From: Bhargavaea sp. CC-171006
GTDB taxonomy: Bacteria; Bacillota; Bacilli; Bacillales_A; Planococcaceae
Direction: 5' to 3'
NCBI RefSeq assembly: GCF_009761675.1
Contig: NZ_QUZH01000025.1
Location: 1-51,772 of the forward strand
DNA: 51,772 nt
Made by a program: the position numbers and the translations under genes. The notes below the pieces were generated by a model. The model ran no database searches, was not told the DNA's origin, and saw only the letters and a list, made by a program, of their open reading frames with translations. Shown piece by piece: positions 47,913 to 51,772 of the stretch; the stretch's first letter is position 1, and each line of letters opens with the position of its first letter.

Positions 47913-48785
47913 ATGATGAAGTATGGTGTGTATTTTGCCTACTGGGAGAACGAATGGGATGTGAACTTTGAACCCTACATCGAAAAAGTAAAGAAACTGG
48001 GATTCGATGTCCTGGAAGTGGCTGCCCTCGGTCTCGTGAATCTACCCGACAACAAGCTTCTTCGATTGAAAGAAGTGGCAGAACAACATAGCATCACTCT
48101 CACAGCAGGCATCGGGCTCCCGAAAGAATATGACGTCTCGTCTTCCGACGAATCCGTCCGTACCAAAGGGATTGCCTTTATGAAGAGAGTGATGGACGCC
48201 ATGCATCAAGCCGGCATTGACCGAATCGGCGGGACCGTCTATTCTTATTGGCCGGTGGATTACTTAGAACCGATCGACAAAGAAACTGCCCGTCGGAACA
48301 GCATCAATAGCATCCGAGAACTGGCCCAATACGCCAGACAATACGAAATCACGCTGTTAATTGAAACTCTGAACCGCTTTGAGCAATTCCTTCTGAACGA
48401 TGCACAGGAAGCGATTGACTATGTAAAAGAAGTCAACGAACCGAACGTCAAAGTCATGCTGGATACCTTCCATATGAATATTGAAGAAGACAACATTACA
48501 GAGGCCATTCGCCTCACCGGCAAACATCTCGGACACCTGCATATCGGCGAAGCCAACCGGAAAGTACCCGGCAAAGGCTCGCTCCCATGGAAGGAAATCG
48601 GAAGTGCCCTCCACGACATCGGATACAAGGACTATGTTGTCATGGAACCGTTCGTCAAAACCGGCGGACAGGTCGGACAAGACATCAAGGTCTGGCGGGA
48701 TCTTTCGGGAAATGCTTCGGAAGAGCAGTTGGATCGTGAACTCGCTGAGTCTCTGGAGTATGTTAAATCGGTGTTTGAGAGGTAA
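47913..48785 (+). CDS. Ketose 3-epimerase (D-psicose/D-tagatose 3-epimerase family)
   Basis: The 290-aa TIM-barrel epimerase interconverts C3 epimers of free ketoses, for example D-fructose and D-psicose. The metal site and acid-base pair are intact: E151 (IETLNRFE), D184 (VMLDTFHMN), H210 (HLHIGE) and E245 (VMEPF). YYAYWE-type N-terminus (YFAYWENEW) and YSYWPVDY are close to the Clostridium and Agrobacterium psicose epimerases as I remember them. Two adjacent ATGs (47913, 47916) follow GGAGGGG; either may be used. It is the only enzyme of the island on the plus strand and shares a cre-bearing control region with gntR. Confidence 0.92.
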   Translation: MMKYGVYFAYWENEWDVNFEPYIEKVKKLGFDVLEVAALGLVNLPDNKLLRLKEVAEQHSITLTAGIGLPKEYDVSSSDESVRTKGIAFMKRVMDAMHQAGIDRIGGTVYSYWPVDYLEPIDKETARRNSINSIRELAQYARQYEITLLIETLNRFEQFLLNDAQEAIDYVKEVNEPNVKVMLDTFHMNIEEDNITEAIRLTGKHLGHLHIGEANRKVPGKGSLPWKEIGSALHDIGYKDYVVMEPFVKTGGQVGQDIKVWRDLSGNASEEQLDRELAESLEYVKSVFER

Positions 48786-48810
48786 GACAACTCTACTGAA
48801 ACGGATATTC

Positions 48811-48856
48811 AAACTAGACGGTGCCATGGTTTTCTCCATGGCACCGTCTAGTTTTT
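48811..48856 (+). terminator. Strong intrinsic terminator of the epimerase gene
   Basis: A perfect 19-bp stem (48811-48829 with 48836-48854) has a 6-nt loop and a TTTTT tail on the plus strand. The A-rich 5' flank gives it some activity on the other strand as well. Confidence 0.93.
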
Positions 48857-48875
48857 CAATAACGTCTTGTAATTA

Positions 48876-49050
48876 GCAAAAGTCTCATGTCCCCCTCGTT
48901 AGACTCACCCCCGCTAGTCTGAGCCCACTGCCTATACTGGTTAAAACTCAGGTCCCCCTTCGTAGGGATTCGCATACCCGGAGGTAGGGACTCGGATAGG
49001 TAAAGGTAGGAGCTCAACTCCCCCTTAGGTGGGGACTGGGGCGTAGCCAC
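48876..49050. repeat. Degenerate 19-23-bp tandem array (array B)
   Basis: Eight head-to-tail units begin at 48876, 48898, 48917, 48940, 48962, 48984, 49006 and 49029. Most are 22 bp and start GTAGGGA or GTTAAAA, then CTCAGG-like, then a C-rich half ending TTC, GAG or TAG. The consensus matches array A at 18181-18308. Copies are diverged, the region lies between the epimerase terminator and a TTG-started gene, and no ORF with a ribosome-binding site explains it. Confidence 0.7.
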
Positions 49051-49148
49051 TCTCACGAATCCGGAGTATTCATTCCCCTCATAGTCCATCCACCAAACGA
49101 ATACAATTCATAAGGCCATGCCATAACGGTAAGGAAGGAGTCGGGTAG

Positions 49149-49922
49149 TTGGGGTATACGGATCGTTACGAACGGGATGCGTACGGGATTATCGCGTTTT
49201 GGCTGCAAAATGATTATGACCACGGCCGGTTTTTTGACCGTGAGATCAGTCATTATGAAACGGAATTGGCCCGTGCGAACCTGAACAATATCGAACGTTT
49301 GGGGAAGGTGTATGAGAAGGCGGTCAAGAAGCAGGGCGATGTCGGCAAGTTGATTGATGAGGCCCGGCATGCGACGAAGGAGTTCCATAGTCTGCTTGCG
49401 TACACGATGGATAAGTCACTTCATTGTGAGGTCATCATCTCCACGCCGGTTTCTCTCCTGGACCATATGGTCAGGGAATCCGAGGAATCTCAGAGGGTCT
49501 ATAAATTGATTGAAAGCGGCACCCAGATCTCCCCGTCAGACGCCATCATCCATGAGTGCGTCTTTTGGCTGAGGCAGATGGCCGATCACCTCGGTTATAT
49601 TCGCCATTATCTGGATATCTCGAATTACGAACTGAATTTCAAGGTCACGGAGATGACGCAGAAGTTTGAACGTCTGCTGTTGCAGGCTAATGCCTTGCAG
49701 ACCATGATCCGGACACCAAGAAATGAAACCCTGCCGGTCCTGACTCAATTTAAGAATATGATCATCAAGGAAGCGAAAAGCCTAGAGGAGTTTAAGCTAG
49801 AACTGGACGATCTGGTCAAACAATGCGCCGCCGTTACTACGTCGCCGCCTGATTTGCTGGAACACATCGCCCGGGAAGCCCATCATCTGTGGAGGAATCT
49901 CGAGGAAGAGATCATCACGTGA
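49149..49922 (+). CDS. DUF2935-like helical-bundle protein
   Basis: The 257-aa soluble, mostly helical protein has two similar halves, with HGRFFDREIS in the first and EHIAREAHHLWRNLEEE in the second plus central HECVFWLRQMADHLGY. Repeated His/Glu positions on helices suggest a metal- or dimetal-binding four-helix bundle, as in the DUF2935 family. No membrane segment or signal peptide. The start must be TTG at 49149: AAGGAAGGAG lies 8 nt upstream and an in-frame TAG directly precedes it. Function is unknown, and it is not linked to the sugar island. Confidence 0.75.
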   Translation: MGYTDRYERDAYGIIAFWLQNDYDHGRFFDREISHYETELARANLNNIERLGKVYEKAVKKQGDVGKLIDEARHATKEFHSLLAYTMDKSLHCEVIISTPVSLLDHMVRESEESQRVYKLIESGTQISPSDAIIHECVFWLRQMADHLGYIRHYLDISNYELNFKVTEMTQKFERLLLQANALQTMIRTPRNETLPVLTQFKNMIIKEAKSLEEFKLELDDLVKQCAAVTTSPPDLLEHIAREAHHLWRNLEEEIIT

Positions 49923-50171
49923 GTTTGTTGAAAGGAGCTTCCGACAAACCCAAAAGTGATCAGCCTTCCTCTCATCTGGTAAGGCCCATACACGACAAAG
50001 GCCATTACGAACCACTACGGGATTGCAGTCAATGCCCAGCAGCAGACCTTTGTTCTGCAGCCAAAGTCCAGCAGAATAACTAAAACAAAACCCACCTTGC
50101 TGTGATATGCTCCCTTCAAAGCAGACAGAGGAAAAAACAAAACTCTGTTTACTTTGGAGGGAGCTTTTCCT

Positions 50172-50849
50172 ATGGCTTACAAAGGATATTCTCTTGAAGA
50201 AAAGATGAAGGTCATCCGAGCTTATGAGAGTGGAATCTCGAAAGCCCGACTCTGCCGGCAATTTGGATTGTCAGAAAGCACATTAAAACAGTGGCTAATC
50301 CTATATAAATCGTTTGGAGAAACCGGTCTTAAGCCCCGTTCGAGATGGAATTCTTATTCAAAGGAACTGAAGCTCTCGGCAATTAAGGATTACTTAAGCG
50401 GTCGACTGACACCCAGTGAAATTGTTATCAAATACAGTATCAGCGACCGTTCTGTTTTGAGGGATTGGCTGAAAAAGTATAATGGTCATGGAGAAGTCCC
50501 CAAGGGACTTAAGGAACGGAGGGATCCCATGACCAAGGGAAGGAAGACGACCTTAAAAGAGCGGGTTGAGATTGCCCAGCAATGTATCGCATCCGGCAAG
50601 GACTATCAGGGAACAGCCGAAACCTACAAGGTTTCCTATAATCAGGTCTACCAGTGGGTGAAGAAATACGAAGAAGGCCAGGAAGAGGCACTGAAGGACG
50701 GACGCGGACGCAAAAAGGCAGACGAAGAGCTGACCAGCGAGGAGCGTCTGAAGTTGGAGATCAAGCGGATTGAGAAGGAGAATGAGCGCCTTCGGGCTCA
50801 GAATGCACTCCTAAAAAAGTTGGACGAAATCGAAAGGAGGCGTTTCTAA
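50172..50849 (+). CDS. IS3-family transposase OrfA (helix-turn-helix)
   Basis: The 225-aa DNA-binding component is long for an OrfA because it contains three HTH-like units (around 10-55, 60-100 and 115-160), each of the form helix-GxS-helix-WLxxY, as in IS150-type elements. It ends in a leucine-zipper-like helix (LKLEIKRIEKENERLRAQNA) for dimerisation. The ATG at 50172 has GGAGGG upstream. A slippery A AAA AAG at 50813-50819, in the correct phase, precedes its stop and should direct a -1 shift into orfB. Confidence 0.9.
   Translation: MAYKGYSLEEKMKVIRAYESGISKARLCRQFGLSESTLKQWLILYKSFGETGLKPRSRWNSYSKELKLSAIKDYLSGRLTPSEIVIKYSISDRSVLRDWLKKYNGHGEVPKGLKERRDPMTKGRKTTLKERVEIAQQCIASGKDYQGTAETYKVSYNQVYQWVKKYEEGQEEALKDGRGRKKADEELTSEERLKLEIKRIEKENERLRAQNALLKKLDEIERRRF
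50813..50819 (+). promoter_or_regulatory. Programmed -1 frameshift site (A AAA AAG)
   Basis: The heptamer lies so that AAA and AAG are zero-frame codons of orfA. After slipping back one base the frame stays open through 50849 and into orfB, producing the OrfAB transposase. This is the standard IS3-family recoding device. Confidence 0.85.
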
Positions 50850-50923
50850 GCGGGGTCCGGCAGGAAAACTGTTATCTGGCTATCCGCGAGGTCCATGAGT
50901 CGGAAGGACATCCCATTGAATTA

Positions 50924-51727
50924 TTGTGTGAACTCGCTGGCATTGGCCGATCTTCCTACTATCAATGGCTGAACCGAGTTCCCACGGAAGAAGAGCAATT
51001 GAACCAGGAACTCCTTACAGACATCCGGGAGATTCACAAGGAGCGCAAAGGCATCTACGGATACCGCCGAATGAAGATGGTACTTGAACGCAGGCATGGC
51101 CGCAAATTCAATCACAAGCGGGTATACCGCCTGATGAGACTTGGTGGAATCCAATCGGTCATCCGCCGTAAAAAGAAACGCTATTTTCTATCCACTCCGC
51201 AACACGTGGCGGAGAACATTCTGAACCGGGAATTTCTTGCGGACAAGCCCAATCAGAAATGGGTCACGGACGTCACGGAGTTCAAGTACGGTGTTGAATC
51301 CAAGGCATACCTGAGTGCAATCCGTGACCTCCATGACGGTTCCATCGTTTCTTATGTCCTGGGCCGTTCCAACAACAATGCATTGGTATTCGAGACATTG
51401 GATCAAGCCCTGCGGGCTGAACCAGGTGCCCAGCCGATTCTCCACAGTGACCGTGGATTCCAATACACCAGCAGGCAATTCAAGATCAAACTAGATCAGG
51501 CTGGCATCACGCAAAGCATGTCCAGGGTTGGCCGATGCATCGACAATTCGCCGATGGAGTCTTTTTGGGCTGCCTTAAAATGCGAAGAGTATTATTTGAG
51601 TACATATCAATCGTTTGATGAGCTTAAGAACGCCGTTGATGCATATATCCGTTTTTATAACCACGACCGTCTTCAGGAACGACTAAACGGCCTCAGTCCC
51701 ATTGAATACAGGACTGAAGCCGCTTAA
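50924..51727 (+). CDS. IS3-family transposase OrfB (DDE catalytic domain)
   Basis: The 267-aa rve-type integrase core has the first catalytic Asp in KWVTDVTEF, the second in LHSDRGFQYTS and the Glu in NSPMESFWAALK, the D-D-E arrangement of IS3 transposases. The N-terminal part (HTH-21-like, GRSSYYQW and GYRRMKMVL) is also typical. As a separate frame it would start at TTG 50924, but the frame is open upstream to the slippery site, so the functional product is probably the OrfAB fusion. All three acidic residues are present and no frameshift is seen, so it may be active. Confidence 0.92.
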   Translation: MCELAGIGRSSYYQWLNRVPTEEEQLNQELLTDIREIHKERKGIYGYRRMKMVLERRHGRKFNHKRVYRLMRLGGIQSVIRRKKKRYFLSTPQHVAENILNREFLADKPNQKWVTDVTEFKYGVESKAYLSAIRDLHDGSIVSYVLGRSNNNALVFETLDQALRAEPGAQPILHSDRGFQYTSRQFKIKLDQAGITQSMSRVGRCIDNSPMESFWAALKCEEYYLSTYQSFDELKNAVDAYIRFYNHDRLQERLNGLSPIEYRTEAA

Positions 51728-51772
51728 TCAATTTTACTTATTTCCTCTGTCTGCTTGACCGGGTGCAGTTCA

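Larger units (their letters stand above)
50103..51772 (+). mobile_element. IS3-family insertion sequence (IS150-like), complete to the window edge
   Basis: Terminal inverted repeats begin TGATATGCTCCC at the left (50103-50134) and, read inward from the right, TGAACTGCACCC (51741-51772); they match at 25 of 32 positions, with the shared core AAGCAGACAGAGGAAA. Between them lie orfA and orfB in -1 register, as in IS3 elements. The span is about 1.67 kb. The right end falls exactly at the last base, so the flank and target duplication cannot be read. Confidence 0.85.

Noticed and set aside
48876-49050. CRISPR-like array or coding repeat
   Set aside because: The 22-bp period is not a multiple of three and there are no identical repeats or spacers. 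The minus-strand ORF across it lacks a ribosome-binding site.
49797-50261. 154-aa minus-strand ORF between the DUF2935-like gene and the IS element
   Set aside because: It crosses the IS left end and overlaps two supported plus-strand genes, so it cannot be an ancestral gene. No family is recognised.

Overview
The window looks like chromosome from a moderately GC-rich low-GC-lineage Gram-positive bacterium of the order Bacillales, most likely Planococcaceae (inference). Support comes from strong AGGAGG/GGGGG ribosome-binding sites, several TTG starts with good Shine-Dalgarno spacing, sigma-A promoters, three sequences that match the CcpA cre consensus, an S-box (SAM-I) riboswitch, and a 123-bp intergenic palindromic repeat of a type I remember from Bacillaceae and Planococcaceae. 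Nearly everything is carried on the minus strand as consecutive catabolic operons, each made of a transporter, enzymes and a local regulator.

Layout. 0.1-1.8 kb: an iron-dependent alcohol dehydrogenase and a small protein made of twelve YTGPGGG-type octapeptides. 1.9-8.4 kb: an operon with an acyl-CoA ligase, an enoyl-CoA hydratase and a three-part TRAP transporter, with a divergent LysR regulator. 8.4-8.6 kb: a complete SAM riboswitch on the minus strand with no methionine gene behind it. It fires antisense into lysR and, on read-through, in the sense direction towards the acyl-CoA ligase operon. 9.2-11.5 kb: a Mn-type CDF exporter and an ion-transporter-superfamily permease. 11.5-17.9 kb: an operon of GntR/FCD regulator, cystathionine gamma-lyase/synthase-like PLP enzyme, polar amino-acid ABC transporter and a URO-D-family protein, with a clear promoter, cre and operator set. 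18.3-22.5 kb: a degenerate sigma-54-type activator, a class III (GABA-like) aminotransferase and a YjiH-type permease. 22.9-28.8 kb: two SDRs, M24 and M20 metallopeptidase-fold hydrolases, a sodium symporter and a 38-aa membrane peptide just upstream of it.

29.4-48.8 kb is the largest system: a sugar/polyol/sugar-acid catabolic island in two promoter-linked blocks. The upper block holds a GntR/UTRA regulator, two FGGY kinases, a class II ketose-bisphosphate aldolase, a zinc dehydrogenase, a PfkB kinase and an SDR. A ketose 3-epimerase (D-psicose/D-tagatose 3-epimerase family) is transcribed divergently. The lower block starts at its own cre-overlapped promoter and encodes a ribose-type ABC importer, two MDR dehydrogenases, a 2-hydroxyacid dehydrogenase, a phosphotriesterase-family lactonase candidate, a shikimate-dehydrogenase-like enzyme, a cupin phosphoglucose isomerase, a KDPG aldolase and a HAD phosphatase. 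Together they suggest import of a sugar or polyol, oxidation and epimerisation to a ketose, double phosphorylation and aldol cleavage, plus a second oxidative branch ending in KDPG-type cleavage.

The right end holds a DUF2935-like protein and a complete IS3-family element with an in-phase A AAA AAG slippery site, whose right end coincides with the window edge. Degenerate 21-23-bp tandem arrays sharing one consensus lie between operons at 18.2 and 48.9 kb, with a weaker candidate at 9.0 kb. No rRNA, tRNA or CRISPR array was seen.
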